Positions 51,995 to 61,369 of a DNA stretch of 64,000 nt are shown here, in pieces. The number at the start of each line of letters is the position of its first letter. Within the stretch, counting starts at the first letter, position 1. Position numbers and translations under genes: made by a program. The notes beneath the pieces are model-generated. The model was not told where the DNA came from. It saw nothing but the letters and a program-made list of their open reading frames with translations, and searched no databases. Source of the stretch: Streptomyces iranensis. Its GTDB lineage: Bacteria; Actinomycetota; Actinomycetes; Streptomycetales; Streptomycetaceae. The stretch is from contig NZ_JAGGLR010000009.1 in NCBI RefSeq assembly GCF_017874715.1, forward strand, positions 1 to 64,000. Reading direction: 5' to 3'.

Positions 51995-52214
51995 GGTGGG
52001 GTGGGCCTCCTGGGGTCGCGGGACGTTAGAGGGCGCGCGGACGGGTGGGGTGGGGGAAGGGGCGGGGCGAGGGGCGAGCATGGCAAGGCGGAGGAGGGAG
52101 GCGACGTGGAGGGGCACCTCCCAGCGGTAGCCGGGGGTAGTCGTCGACCGACGACAACGCCGCCGGGCGCCGCCCATCGCCCCGCGACTCCGCCCCACCC
52201 ATCCGCGCGCCCTC
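51995..52214. other. Intergenic gap with one dispersed repeat element
   Basis: The 220-bp gap within the operon contains one more copy (52111-52139) of the GGGCACCTCCCAGCGGTAGC element seen twice in the large inverted repeat near 20.2 kb. The copy is imperfect (CCGGGGGTAG at its end). Nothing else is recognisable. Confidence 0.7.
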
Positions 52215-53246
52215 TCATGCCGAGCGGTCGAGGATCTCCGGTCGTACGGGGTGGGCGAAGGGTCGGCCGGTGACGTAGTGCTCGATCTCGCCGATGGCGA
52301 GGTCGGCCAGGCGGCGCAGCTCACCGCTCTTGGATCCGGCGATATGCGGGGTGATGAGCGCGTTGTCGCAGTCGTAGAGCGGGGAGTCGGCGGGCAGCAG
52401 CTCCGGCACGGTGACGTCGAGGACGGCGCGGATCCGCCCGGCCACCACCTCCTCGGTCAGCGCCTCCTGGTCCACCACCGCCCCGCGCGCGGTGTTGACG
52501 AGCGTGGCGCCGTCCGGCATGGCGGCCAGCAGCTCCCGGCTGACCAGCCCCTGGGTGGCGGGCAGCAGGGGGGTGTGGACGCTGATGACATCGCTGCCGG
52601 CGAAGAGTTCCCGCAGGGGCACCTGGCGCGCCCCGAGCTGCTTCGCCTCCTGAGCGGTGACATACGGGTCGTACAGCAGGAGGTCGAGGTCGTACGGGCG
52701 CAGCAGCTCCATCACCCGGCGGCCGATGGCGGAGGCGCTGAGGATGCCCACCGTCCGGCGGTAGTTGCCCGCGTCCGGATAGCGCTCGTTCCAGTCGATC
52801 GTGCGCCGCTCGGCGCGGTAGTCCCGGGCGATGTCCAGGACGCGCTTGTTGGACAGCAGGATCATGGCGACGGTGTACTCGGCGACGGGCACGGCGTTGG
52901 CCGCGGCCGCCGAGGAGACCGCGATGCCGCGCTCCCAGCAGGCGTCGGTGATGTGGTGGCGCACGGTGCCCGCGGTGTGGACCACGGCGCGCAGCCGGGG
53001 CGCGGCGTCGAGCGTGCGGCGGTCCAGGGGCGGGCAGCCCCAGCCGGTGACCAGCAGTTCGGTGTCGGCGAGGGCGCGGCGGGCGGCCGGGGTGGTGAAG
53101 TCGTCGAGGACGAGGCCGGGGTCGAGGTCGAGGAGGTCGATGAGCCGGTCCAGGCTTACCGGCCCGAGCACCTGCCGGGCGGACCGCTCGGCCATGGCCA
53201 GGGCGGCACGGGGGCGGCGGCGGGCGGAGAGGTGGGTTGCGGTCAC
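52215..53246 (-). CDS. D-2-hydroxyacid dehydrogenase family protein
   Basis: A 343-residue NAD-dependent dehydrogenase. VGILSASAIGRRVMELLRPYD is the nucleotide-binding fold (Ser-Ala-Ser in place of the usual GxGxxG). DVISVHTPLLPATQGLV, LVNTARGAVVDQEAL and the catalytic His in ALITPHIAGS are typical. The GTG start overlaps the permease stop. Such enzymes reduce 2-ketoacids or oxidise hydroxyacids derived from uronates. The altered glycine motif is unusual but occurs in related subfamilies. Confidence 0.88.
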   Translation of the reverse strand: MTATHLSARRRPRAALAMAERSARQVLGPVSLDRLIDLLDLDPGLVLDDFTTPAARRALADTELLVTGWGCPPLDRRTLDAAPRLRAVVHTAGTVRHHITDACWERGIAVSSAAAANAVPVAEYTVAMILLSNKRVLDIARDYRAERRTIDWNERYPDAGNYRRTVGILSASAIGRRVMELLRPYDLDLLLYDPYVTAQEAKQLGARQVPLRELFAGSDVISVHTPLLPATQGLVSRELLAAMPDGATLVNTARGAVVDQEALTEEVVAGRIRAVLDVTVPELLPADSPLYDCDNALITPHIAGSKSGELRRLADLAIGEIEHYVTGRPFAHPVRPEILDRSA

Positions 53247-54154
53247 TTGACGCTCCCTGCGGTCAGTCCGGACTTCCAGTAGCGCTGCAACAGGACGAAC
53301 GCCAGGATCAGCGGCACGACGGCGAGCAGTGAGCCGATGACCACGAGGGGGTAGTACTCGGGCGAGACGGTGGCGGCGCTGTTCCAGGTGTAGAGGCCGA
53401 GACTGAGCGGATACAGGTGCTGGTCGGAGAGCATCACCATCGGTAGGAAGAAGTTGTTCCAGATGGCCGTGAGCTGAAAGAGAAAGACGGTCACAAACCC
53501 GGGCCCGAGCATCCGCAGGCTGACCCGCACATAGGTCTGCAGCTCGCCCGCGCCGTCGACCCGGGACGCCTCCAGCACCTCGTTGGGCACATAGCCGCTG
53601 CTGAGCAGGCGGGCGAGATAGACGCCGAAGGGGTTGAAGAGCACCGGGACGAAGACCGACCAGAAGGTGTTGACCATCCCGATCTCGGAGGCCACCAGAT
53701 AGAGCGGAAGGGCCAGCACGGTCGGCGGCACCATGACGCCGGTGAGGACGAGCCCGAAGAACTTCTCCTTGTGCCGGAACTCGTACTTGTCGAAGGCGTA
53801 GCCCGCGGCGACGCTGATGAGCGAGCCGGCCAGGGCCCCGACGACCGCGTACAGCAGGCTGTTGACGTACCACTCGCCGTAGAGCCCGCCGTCCATGGAG
53901 AACAGGTCGGAGAGGTTGCGGGCGAAGGAGAAGTCGCCGAGGGAGAAGATGTCGCTGCCGAAGAGGGCGTCGGCGTTCTTGGTGGACGCCAGCACCAGCC
54001 ACAGCGCGGGCAGCATGGTGTAGAGGGCGGCGATCAGGACCACGGCGTTGGCGATGCCGCGGCTGGTCAGCTTGGAGCCGCCGAAGGGTTTGCCGAGCGG
54101 CCTGGACGGTCCCCGGGAGGGGTTCACGGGGGTGGTGGGTGTGGTCGTGGTCAT
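53243..54154 (-). CDS. Carbohydrate ABC transporter permease (MalG type)
   Basis: A 303-residue permease with six predicted segments and the EAA loop EASRVDGAGELQTYVRVSLRM. The N-terminus is Thr/Pro-rich and cytoplasmic. Its ATG overlaps the stop of the partner permease. No ATPase gene is in the operon; many actinobacterial sugar importers share the MsiK ATPase encoded elsewhere. Confidence 0.93.
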   Translation of the reverse strand: MTTTTPTTPVNPSRGPSRPLGKPFGGSKLTSRGIANAVVLIAALYTMLPALWLVLASTKNADALFGSDIFSLGDFSFARNLSDLFSMDGGLYGEWYVNSLLYAVVGALAGSLISVAAGYAFDKYEFRHKEKFFGLVLTGVMVPPTVLALPLYLVASEIGMVNTFWSVFVPVLFNPFGVYLARLLSSGYVPNEVLEASRVDGAGELQTYVRVSLRMLGPGFVTVFLFQLTAIWNNFFLPMVMLSDQHLYPLSLGLYTWNSAATVSPEYYPLVVIGSLLAVVPLILAFVLLQRYWKSGLTAGSVK

Positions 54155-55113
54155 CACGCTCTCCGTTCCCGGCGGCCCGACCAGCGCGTCACGGCGTACG
54201 ACAGGACGCAGGTGACGATCAGGAGGATGACGGAGGCCGCGGAGGCGAGTCCGTAGTTGTTGCGGCGGAAGGCCGCGTCGTAGATGTACATGTTCGGGGT
54301 GAAGCGGGAGTTGACCATCGGGGTGGCCTGGTTCATCAGCATGGGCTCGGTGAACAGCTGCAGCGCGCCGATCAGGGAGAACATGCACACCATCACCACG
54401 GAGGCCCTGATGATGGGCACCTTGACCTGGAGCGCGGTGCGGATGCCGCCGGCGCCGTCGATGGTCGCCGCCTCGATCACCTCGCGCGGCAGCGCCTGGA
54501 GCGCGGCATAGAAGATGATCATGTTGTAGCCGAGGCCGCTCCACAGGGCGATGTTGACGATCGACGGGAGCACGGTGTGCAGGCCGAGGAAGTCGATGGT
54601 GATGTCGGCCTGGGCGAAGAGCTTGATCACCGGGCTGAGCCCCGGGGTGTAGAGGTACAGCCAGATGACGGCCGCGATGATGCCGGGGACGGCGTGCGGC
54701 AGATAGAGCAGCATCTGCGAGGTCCGCCGCAGCCGGATGAGACCCGAGTCGAGCAGCAGGGCGAGCGCGAGGGCGCTGACGACCACGGTGGGAACGAAGA
54801 TCACGCAGTAGAGGGCGATGGTGCCGAACCCGGAGAGGAAGCTGGGGTCCTGCAGCACCGCCAGATAGCTGCGCAGTCCGGTGAAGACGGTCTCCCCGCC
54901 GCCGAAGCCCAGCCCGCTGTGGTCCTCGCCGAAAAAGCTGAGGTAGATGGCGTAGCCGACGGGGACGAGGAACACGGCGATGAGCAGTGCCGTGAAGGGG
55001 GTCAGCAGGACGGTGGCGGCGATCCGCTGCTGGCGCCGTCCGATTCTGCGGGGCGGGTCGGCGGCGGCCGCCTGTGGCGGCGCCGTCCGTCTTGAGGACG
55101 TGACTGTGCTCAC
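54154..55113 (-). CDS. Carbohydrate ABC transporter permease (MalF type)
   Basis: A 319-residue permease with the first segment at about 33-55 (IAATVLLTPFTALLIAVFLVP) and an EAA loop VIEAATIDGAGGIRTALQVKVP. It starts with GTG and precedes the MalG-type partner. It follows the binding protein gene by 67 bp and forms the other half of the sugar channel. Confidence 0.93.
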   Translation of the reverse strand: MSTVTSSRRTAPPQAAAADPPRRIGRRQQRIAATVLLTPFTALLIAVFLVPVGYAIYLSFFGEDHSGLGFGGGETVFTGLRSYLAVLQDPSFLSGFGTIALYCVIFVPTVVVSALALALLLDSGLIRLRRTSQMLLYLPHAVPGIIAAVIWLYLYTPGLSPVIKLFAQADITIDFLGLHTVLPSIVNIALWSGLGYNMIIFYAALQALPREVIEAATIDGAGGIRTALQVKVPIIRASVVMVCMFSLIGALQLFTEPMLMNQATPMVNSRFTPNMYIYDAAFRRNNYGLASAASVILLIVTCVLSYAVTRWSGRRERRA

Positions 55114-55180
55114 GGGATACCTCGGCTCAGGCGTGGTGAGTGCGGCTTTTGAAGGTGCGGTGCGAGGTGGCGGAGCGGGC

Positions 55181-56530
55181 TCAGTCGGTGGTGACCGACA
55201 GGCCGAGGCTCTTCAGGTCGGGCATGGTTCTGCTCTGGGCTTCCCGCAGGGCCTCCAGGACGGTGCCGCTGCCGGCTCCGGCCCGAGCGAGCCCGTCGTC
55301 GCCGGAGGTGGTGGTCGAGACCATCCGCGGCCCCCACTTCCAGCTGGAGGTGATCATCTCGGCCTGCTTCCCGAAGAGACCGAAGATGTCCTGTCCGGAG
55401 TAGTAGCTGGTGTCCATCTCCTTGCGGGCCACCGGGACCAGGCCGGGCACGGACGGGAAGGCGCTGCTGACCCCGCTGGCGAGCTTGGCGCGCAGGGCGT
55501 CGGGGCTGGTCACCATCCAGGAGATGAACTCCATGGCCTCCTTGGGGTGCCGGCTGTCCTTGGTGACCATGAAGGTCGACCCACCCTGCGTGCTCACCTT
55601 GGGCTTCGCCGGATCCCACTGCGGCATCGGCGCGATGGCCCATTTGCCCTTGCCGTCGGGGGTGGACGCCATCATGGAGCCCGCGGCCCAGGCGCCCGCC
55701 AGATAACCGGCCGTCTCGCCGCTGCGCAGATGGGCCCGCCACTGCTGGCTGGAGCCGGGTTCGACGCGCACCAGGTCGTCGTCCATCAGCCGCTGCCAGT
55801 AGCCGGCGACCTTGCGGGTGGGGGCGTCGTCCATGGAGACGCGCCAGGTGTCGTTGGAGGTCTGGTACCACTGGGCCCCGGCCTGCCAGGCGTACCCGGC
55901 CATATAGAGGGTGCCGCCGGTGGTGAAGAGGCTGGCGATCCGGGAGCGGGGCTGTTCCTTCTTGAGCTTGCGGGCCGAACTCTCGAACTCCGCCCAGGTC
56001 TTGGGGACCGGGATGTGGTTCTTGGTGAAGATGTCCTTGCGGTACAGGAAGACCATCGGCTCGATGTCCACCGGTACGGCGTAGGTGCGCCCGTCGAAGG
56101 TGGTGAGGTCCAGCGCCTGCGGCAGGATCTTGCGGCGTACCGAGTCGGGCAGCAGCTTGGAGATGTCCCGGGGTACGCCGTCGATGGTGAAGCTGGGCAG
56201 CTGGGGGTATTCGATGGTGGCGACATCGGGGGCGTTGCCCGCGCGGGCGGCGTTGCTGAGCTTGGCCCAGCCGCCCTGCTCGCCCGAGGGGACCTGCTGG
56301 AAGTTCACCTTGATGTCGGTGTGGGTGCGGTTGAACTCGTCGACGACCTCCTGACTGCCGCGCAGCGCCGACCAGAAGGTGAGGCGCACGGGACCGTCAC
56401 CGGCGGTGTCGGACCCGCGGCTGGTGGAGCAGCCCGCCAGGACGAGGACGAGCAGCGTGAGCAGTGCGGTGGTGCCCGCCGTAGCCCGGTGTCCGGGCAT
56501 CGGGCGTCCTGGGAGTCTATGACCAGGCAT
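55181..56530 (-). CDS. Sugar-binding lipoprotein of ABC transporter (family 1)
   Basis: A 449-residue extracellular binding protein. The signal ends LVLAGC (Cys near 33), and LTFWSALRGSQEVVDEFNR opens the mature domain; PVDIEPMVFLYRKDIF and GSTFMVTKDSRHPKEAMEFISW are typical of the carbohydrate family. The upstream ATG is preferred because GGGGAGGG lies just before it; a second ATG ten codons on also works. Operon context suggests an oligosaccharide, perhaps uronate-containing, ligand. Confidence 0.93.
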   Translation of the reverse strand: MPGHRLPGRPMPGHRATAGTTALLTLLVLVLAGCSTSRGSDTAGDGPVRLTFWSALRGSQEVVDEFNRTHTDIKVNFQQVPSGEQGGWAKLSNAARAGNAPDVATIEYPQLPSFTIDGVPRDISKLLPDSVRRKILPQALDLTTFDGRTYAVPVDIEPMVFLYRKDIFTKNHIPVPKTWAEFESSARKLKKEQPRSRIASLFTTGGTLYMAGYAWQAGAQWYQTSNDTWRVSMDDAPTRKVAGYWQRLMDDDLVRVEPGSSQQWRAHLRSGETAGYLAGAWAAGSMMASTPDGKGKWAIAPMPQWDPAKPKVSTQGGSTFMVTKDSRHPKEAMEFISWMVTSPDALRAKLASGVSSAFPSVPGLVPVARKEMDTSYYSGQDIFGLFGKQAEMITSSWKWGPRMVSTTTSGDDGLARAGAGSGTVLEALREAQSRTMPDLKSLGLSVTTD

Positions 56531-56569
56531 GGACCCTCCCCTGATTCAACGGTGGAGTCAGAGGGAATC

Positions 56570-56635
56570 CTGAGCGCTTGACTGAAATTCCGTCAATACA
56601 TCGAACAGTAGAAACTAAATCGGTCAAACGCTCAG
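56570..56635. promoter_or_regulatory. Inverted-repeat operator upstream of sugar transporter operon
   Basis: CTGAGCGCTTGAC (56570-56582) and GTCAAACGCTCAG (56623-56635) form a 13-bp inverted repeat with one mismatch and 40 bp between. Within it, TTGAC-N9-GTCAA (56578-56596) is a second palindrome. The stretch is AT-rich against its surroundings and lies between the regulator stop and the binding-protein start, so it is the likely promoter-operator of the operon. The right arm overlaps the regulator's stop codon. Confidence 0.6.
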
Positions 56636-57723
56636 AGGAGCTGGGCGGTGGAATCCCGGACCACCAGGTCCGGCAGCAGCTCCAGATGGCGGGCGGCGCC
56701 GGCCCACCGCCCGGCCCGGGTGCGCTCCAGCTGGCGGGTCAGCAGCTCCAGCGCCGCCTGCCCGACCTCCGCCTTGGGCGGGGCCACCGCCGTCAGCGCG
56801 ATCTGCCCCATGTCGGCGACCACGTCGTTGTAGGCCACCACCGAGCAGTCGCGCGGCACCTCGATACCCGCCTCGCGCAGTCGCTGGACCAGCACCAGCG
56901 CGTCCATGTCGCCGTGGATCAGGGCGGCGGTGGCCCCGGCGCGGCGCACCGCGGCGGCCAGGTCGGCCTCCCGCTCGTCGCGCGGGTGGGGATCGGGCCC
57001 CGCGGTGCGCGAGCTGAGCATCACCGGACACCCCTCGCCGATGCCGCGGGCCGCGGTCTGCGCGGCGAACTCCGACCGGATCACCCGTGCGGTGGGGCTG
57101 TCGTCGCGCGCCGCCAGTACGATCCGCGGGTGCCCCAGCGAGATCAGGTGCTCCAGCGCCAGATGCACCCCGTAGGCGTGGTCCGAGCGCACACAGTCCA
57201 GCCCGTAGATCGCGCTGCCCCGGTGGGGCCGGCGCTCCACCAGCACCACGGGGACCTCCAGGGCGGCGAGCCAGGCGTGGTCCGCCCGCGCCTCCGCCTC
57301 GGTGCGCCAGCGCGGGGCGAGCAGCAGCCCCCGCGCGCCCGCGTCCAGCGCCTGGCGGACCGCGCGCTCGGTCCCGCGCTCGTCCGCGGCGATGTGCAGC
57401 GCGAGCCGCAGCCCGGCCTTCTCGGCGGCCTCGCGCGCCGCCTGGACGACCTCGGTGAGGTAGGTGTTGCGCTCCGGGACCACCATGCCGATGGTGTCGC
57501 CGGTGGCGGTGGACTCCGTGGGCATGGGCCGCAGCGAGCGCGCCACCCCGTGGCCACGGCGCAGCTCCCCGCGCTGGGCCAGCTCCTCCACGTCCCTCCG
57601 TACGGTGACGACGGACACCGCCAGCTCATCCGCTAGATCGGTGATCCGGGCACTGCCCCGGGCCTCCACGAGGGCCGCGATCCGTGCCTGCCGCTTCTGC
57701 GCCGGCTCCCGCATGTTCCCCAC
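56632..57723 (-). CDS. DeoR/LacI hybrid transcriptional regulator
   Basis: A 363-residue regulator with a DeoR-type HTH at the N-terminus (about 10-60: RQARIAALVEARGSARITDL, then SVVTVRRDVEELAQRGEL) joined to a LacI-type periplasmic-binding-like domain (75-355: TIGMVVPERNTYLTEVVQAA, GARGLLLAPRW, VRSDHAYGVHLALEHLISLG, GDMDALVLVQRLREAG). The sugar of the operon is the likely inducer. It lies first in the operon. ATCGAAA and CGATCATTCGATC words just upstream might be an autoregulatory site. Confidence 0.9.
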   Translation of the reverse strand: MGNMREPAQKRQARIAALVEARGSARITDLADELAVSVVTVRRDVEELAQRGELRRGHGVARSLRPMPTESTATGDTIGMVVPERNTYLTEVVQAAREAAEKAGLRLALHIAADERGTERAVRQALDAGARGLLLAPRWRTEAEARADHAWLAALEVPVVLVERRPHRGSAIYGLDCVRSDHAYGVHLALEHLISLGHPRIVLAARDDSPTARVIRSEFAAQTAARGIGEGCPVMLSSRTAGPDPHPRDEREADLAAAVRRAGATAALIHGDMDALVLVQRLREAGIEVPRDCSVVAYNDVVADMGQIALTAVAPPKAEVGQAALELLTRQLERTRAGRWAGAARHLELLPDLVVRDSTAQLL

Positions 57724-57814
57724 CTCCGACGCGATCGGCTTTCGTCTTCATATCGAAACACCGCCATAGTAGCGATCATTCGATCAGAAAGCAGTCGTCG
57801 GGTGACCGGGGCAG

Positions 57815-58363
57815 TCAGCAGTCGGTGATCCCCCGCGCCCGCAGGGCCGACCGCAGCGCCCGAGTCGCGTAGTACGTCCGCGACTTGACGGTTCCGGGAG
57901 GCACCCCGAGCACCCGGGCCGCCTGGCTCACGCTGCGGTCCAGATAGTGCAGCTGCAGCAGCACCTCCCGCTGCGGGGGTGCCAGGTCCGCCAGGGCGTC
58001 CCACACCACCCGGGCGGTGAGCGTCTGATCGACCGCGTCCGGCGCGGCCGGCATCGCCATATCGGCCTCACCGGCCATGTCCATCCGCGGTTCCACCTGG
58101 TCCTGGTGCGCGTCGCGGACCAGGTCGCCGACCAGATCGTCCACCACCGTGAACAGCCGGTGGCGGGCGGTGGCGTCCATGGGGCCGACGTCCATCGGCC
58201 GCTGCCAGGCCCGGATCGCCACCTCCTGCACGATGTCCTGGGCCCGGTGCCAGTCCCCGCCCAGTAATCGGGCCGCCAGCCGGAGCAGCGCCGAGCCATG
58301 GCGCCGGTACAGCGTGGTCAAGAAAGTGTCGGCGTCGGTCATGACGGCCGCGTTGATGTCCAT
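57815..58363 (-). CDS. RNA polymerase sigma factor, sigma-70 family (ECF-like)
   Basis: A 182-residue sigma factor with region 2 at about 12-75 (FLTTLYRRHGSALLRLAARL, HRAQDIVQEVAIRAWQR) and region 4 at about 115-175 (LADLAPPQREVLLQLHYLDR, then SVSQAARVLGVPPGTVKSRTYYATRALR). The start is the ATG 29 codons inside the longest frame, behind GGGGGAACGGGACG. No anti-sigma gene is next to it; it is divergent from an AfsR-like regulator with 141 bp between. The length fits ECF factors. Confidence 0.9.
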   Translation of the reverse strand: MDINAAVMTDADTFLTTLYRRHGSALLRLAARLLGGDWHRAQDIVQEVAIRAWQRPMDVGPMDATARHRLFTVVDDLVGDLVRDAHQDQVEPRMDMAGEADMAMPAAPDAVDQTLTARVVWDALADLAPPQREVLLQLHYLDRSVSQAARVLGVPPGTVKSRTYYATRALRSALRARGITDC

Positions 58364-58490
58364 CGTCCCGTTCCCCCCGAGGCGAATGTGTTGATGGCGG
58401 GAGCGTAAAAGAAGGGGGACGCCGATTGAGTGACGAAAGTCTGACGACACACCACGGCCGGAAGAGCACGGTGCCCGAAACGGGCTCGAC

Positions 58491-58496
58491 TAAGAT
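58491..58496 (+). promoter_or_regulatory. -10 box of a likely leaderless promoter
   Basis: TAAGAT ends eight bases before the GTG start of the AfsR-like gene, and no ribosome site is present, so transcription probably starts at or near the GTG. The -35 region is not clear. Confidence 0.45.
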
Positions 58497-58504
58497 CCCT
58501 AGTT

Positions 58505-61369
58505 GTGCGATTTACGGTGTTAGGCCCGGTCAGGGCGTGGCGCGAGGACGCCGAACTGGAGCTGGGCCCGCCCAAACAGCGAGCGCTGCTGGCGCTGTTG
58601 CTGGTGCGGGCAGGGCAGCCGGTGGCCCTCAGCGAGATCGTCGACGTCCTGTGGGCACAGGATCCGCCGAGTACCGCGGTGAATGTGGTGCACCGCCATG
58701 TGGGCTCGGTGCGCCGGCTGCTGGAACCGGGCCTGGCGGCGCGGGCGGAGGGCAGCCGGCTGGTGCGCAGCTCCGGCGGCTACCGGCTGAACGCCGACCC
58801 GGACGCGCTGGATCTGCTGCGCTTCCGGCACCTGAGCGAATCGGCGCGGCGCACCGCCGCCGAGGGGCAGCCGGAGCGGGGGGCCGAGCTCTTCACCCGG
58901 GCGCTCGCCCTGTGGCAGGGGCCGACCGCCACCGGAGTCCCCTCCGACATCCAGACCCATCCCGTCTTCTCCGGTGTCGACCGTGAACTTCTGGCCATCG
59001 CCAAGGAGGCCGCCACCACGGCGCTGGCCTCCGAGGTCCCGGAGCAACTGCCCACCGTGCTCCAGCAGTTCGCCGGCCACCACGCGCTGGACGAGACTCT
59101 GCAGGCCCAGCTGATCCGGGTGCTCGCCACCACCGGACGGCGGGCCGAGGCCCTGGAGGTCTTCTCCACGGCGCGGAACCGGCTGGCGGACCAGCTCGGG
59201 GTGGCGCCCGGCCCGGAATTGCGCGCCGCCCACCGCGAGGTGGTGCCCCGGTCGACCCCGGCCCCCGCCGAGCCGGTCCAGCCCACCCCTCCGGCGACGC
59301 CGCCCGCCCCGGCAGTCCGCCCGGCTCAACTGCCGCCCGATCTGCCCGCGTTCAGCGGACGTCACAGCGAACTCGCCGGTATCCACGCCCTGCTGCCCGA
59401 GGGCTCCGGGATCGCCTCACCGGCCCCGCTGGTGATCAGCGCGATCGACGGGATGGCCGGGATCGGCAAGACCGCGCTGGCCGTGCACTGGGCCCATCGG
59501 ATCGCCCACCGCTTCCCGGACGGACAGCTCTACGCCAATCTGCGCGGCTTCGATCCGACCGGTTCGATGATGTCGCCGAACGAGGCGCTGCGCGGATTCC
59601 TCCACGCGCTGGGGATCCCGCCGAGCCGGGTGCCCACGGGTCTGGACGCCAAGACCGCGCTGTACCGCAGTCTGCTGGCGGGGCGGCGGATGCTGGTCCT
59701 GCTGGACAATGTGGTGGACTCCCAGCACGTACGGCCGCTGCTGCCCGGTTCCCCCGGCTGTCTGACCATCGTCACCAGCCGCAATCAGCTGCACGGTCTG
59801 ATAGCGGGCGAGGGGGCCCGTCCTCTTACTCTGGGGCCGCTGTCCCCGGCCGAGTCCCATGAGGCACTCGTCCGGCGGCTGGGCACGGACCGGGTCGCCG
59901 CGGAGCCGCAGGCGGTGGCGACCATCATCCGGCTGTGCGGGCGGCTGCCGCTCGCGCTGGCGGTGGTGGCCGCCCGCGCCGCGACCCGTCCTTCCTTTCC
60001 CCTTTCTTCTGTCGCCGCCGAGTTGCGCGAGAGCCAGGGCAACCTCGACGCGTTCGCGGGCGCCGATCCGAGCACCGACGCGCGGAGCGTCTTCTCCTGG
60101 TCCTACCGGGCGCTGGAGCCGGAGGCCGCCCGGCTGTTCCGGCTGCTCGCCCTGCACCCGGGGCCCGAGGTCTCCACCGCGGCGGCCGCGAGCCTGGCCG
60201 GGCTGCCGCTCCGGGTCACCCGGGCCCTGCTGGCCGCGCTCACCCGCGCCCATCTGCTGGTGGAGCACGACCCGGGCCGCTACACCTTCCACGATCTGCT
60301 GCGGGCGTACGCCATGGAGCTGGTCCAGGACCATGAGGCGGAGGAGATCCGCCAGGACGCCCGGCACCGGATGTTCGACCACTATCTGCACACCGCGCGC
60401 ACCGCCGCCACGCGGCTCGCCCCGCACCGGACCGAACCGCTGCCCGTGTCCCCGGCCCGGCCCGACGCGGCGCCCGAGCACCTCGGTGGCCAGGAGCGCG
60501 CCGAGGCATGGCTCTCGGCCGAGCGCCGCGTACTGCTGTCGGTCGTCGAGCAGGCACGGGACCACGGATTCCCGGCCCACGCCTGGCAGTTGGCCGTGAC
60601 ACTGGAGCTCTTCCTGGACCGGCGCGGCCACTGGCAGGAGCAGACCGCCGTCCAGCGCACCGCGCTGGGGGCGGCACGGGCCCTGTCCGATCGGCTCGGC
60701 CAGGCGCACAGCCACCGCACCCTGGGCTTCGCCGAGGGACGGCTGGGCCGGTACGAGGAGGCGTACGGCCATCTCGAGCGGGCGCTGGAGCTGTTCACGG
60801 AGCTCGGCGAGCGGGGCGGGCAGTCCCGCACCCTGCGCGCCCTGGCCTTCCTGGCCAACTGTCAGGGCCGCTACCAGGAGGCGCTGGACCACTACCGGCC
60901 CGCGCTCGGCCACTATGTCGCCCTGGACCACATCAGCGGACAGGCCAGCGTGCTCAACGAGATCGGCTGGACCCATATCCTGCTCGGTGAGTACGAACAC
61001 GCCCTGGCCCGCTGCCGGGAGGCGGTCGAACTGCACCGGCGGATCGGCGACGCGTCCGGCGAGGCCGCCGCGCTGGACAGCCTGGGGTACGCGTACCACC
61101 ACCTCGGACGGTATGAGCAGGCCCTCACCTCATACGGCCGGGCGCTCGCCATCTACCGCGAGATCAGCGACCGGTATCTGGAGGCCGACACCCTGCACCA
61201 CCAGGGGGACACCCGGTTGGCCCAGGGCGATGTGGCCACCGCCCGCACCGACTGGCGGCGGGCCCTGGAAATTCTCCAGGAGCTGAACCACCCCGATGCC
61301 CGGGTCCTCGACGGCAAACTGGGGCAGTACCGGCAGTCGCCGCATCCGGCCTCGGCTCTGAGCGGATGA
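58505..61369 (+). CDS. AfsR/SARP family transcriptional regulator
   Basis: A 954-residue AfsR-type regulator. The SARP part has an OmpR-like DNA-binding domain (1-95; ELGPPKQRALLALLLVRAG, VNVVHRHVGSVRRLLEP) and a BTAD helical domain (about 98-245). A NB-ARC ATPase follows with Walker A GMAGIGKT (316-323) and RRMLVLLDNVVD as Walker B. TPR repeats fill about 700-940 (LGRYEEAYGHLERALELF, LGEYEHALARCREAVELH). AfsR proteins couple stress signals to antibiotic production. No biosynthetic genes adjoin it, so it may be a global rather than a cluster-bound regulator. Confidence 0.94.
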   Translation: MRFTVLGPVRAWREDAELELGPPKQRALLALLLVRAGQPVALSEIVDVLWAQDPPSTAVNVVHRHVGSVRRLLEPGLAARAEGSRLVRSSGGYRLNADPDALDLLRFRHLSESARRTAAEGQPERGAELFTRALALWQGPTATGVPSDIQTHPVFSGVDRELLAIAKEAATTALASEVPEQLPTVLQQFAGHHALDETLQAQLIRVLATTGRRAEALEVFSTARNRLADQLGVAPGPELRAAHREVVPRSTPAPAEPVQPTPPATPPAPAVRPAQLPPDLPAFSGRHSELAGIHALLPEGSGIASPAPLVISAIDGMAGIGKTALAVHWAHRIAHRFPDGQLYANLRGFDPTGSMMSPNEALRGFLHALGIPPSRVPTGLDAKTALYRSLLAGRRMLVLLDNVVDSQHVRPLLPGSPGCLTIVTSRNQLHGLIAGEGARPLTLGPLSPAESHEALVRRLGTDRVAAEPQAVATIIRLCGRLPLALAVVAARAATRPSFPLSSVAAELRESQGNLDAFAGADPSTDARSVFSWSYRALEPEAARLFRLLALHPGPEVSTAAAASLAGLPLRVTRALLAALTRAHLLVEHDPGRYTFHDLLRAYAMELVQDHEAEEIRQDARHRMFDHYLHTARTAATRLAPHRTEPLPVSPARPDAAPEHLGGQERAEAWLSAERRVLLSVVEQARDHGFPAHAWQLAVTLELFLDRRGHWQEQTAVQRTALGAARALSDRLGQAHSHRTLGFAEGRLGRYEEAYGHLERALELFTELGERGGQSRTLRALAFLANCQGRYQEALDHYRPALGHYVALDHISGQASVLNEIGWTHILLGEYEHALARCREAVELHRRIGDASGEAAALDSLGYAYHHLGRYEQALTSYGRALAIYREISDRYLEADTLHHQGDTRLAQGDVATARTDWRRALEILQELNHPDARVLDGKLGQYRQSPHPASALSG

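Noticed and set aside
58505..61369. Pathway-specific regulator of an antibiotic gene cluster
   Set aside because: No polyketide, peptide or tailoring genes are seen on either side within the window.
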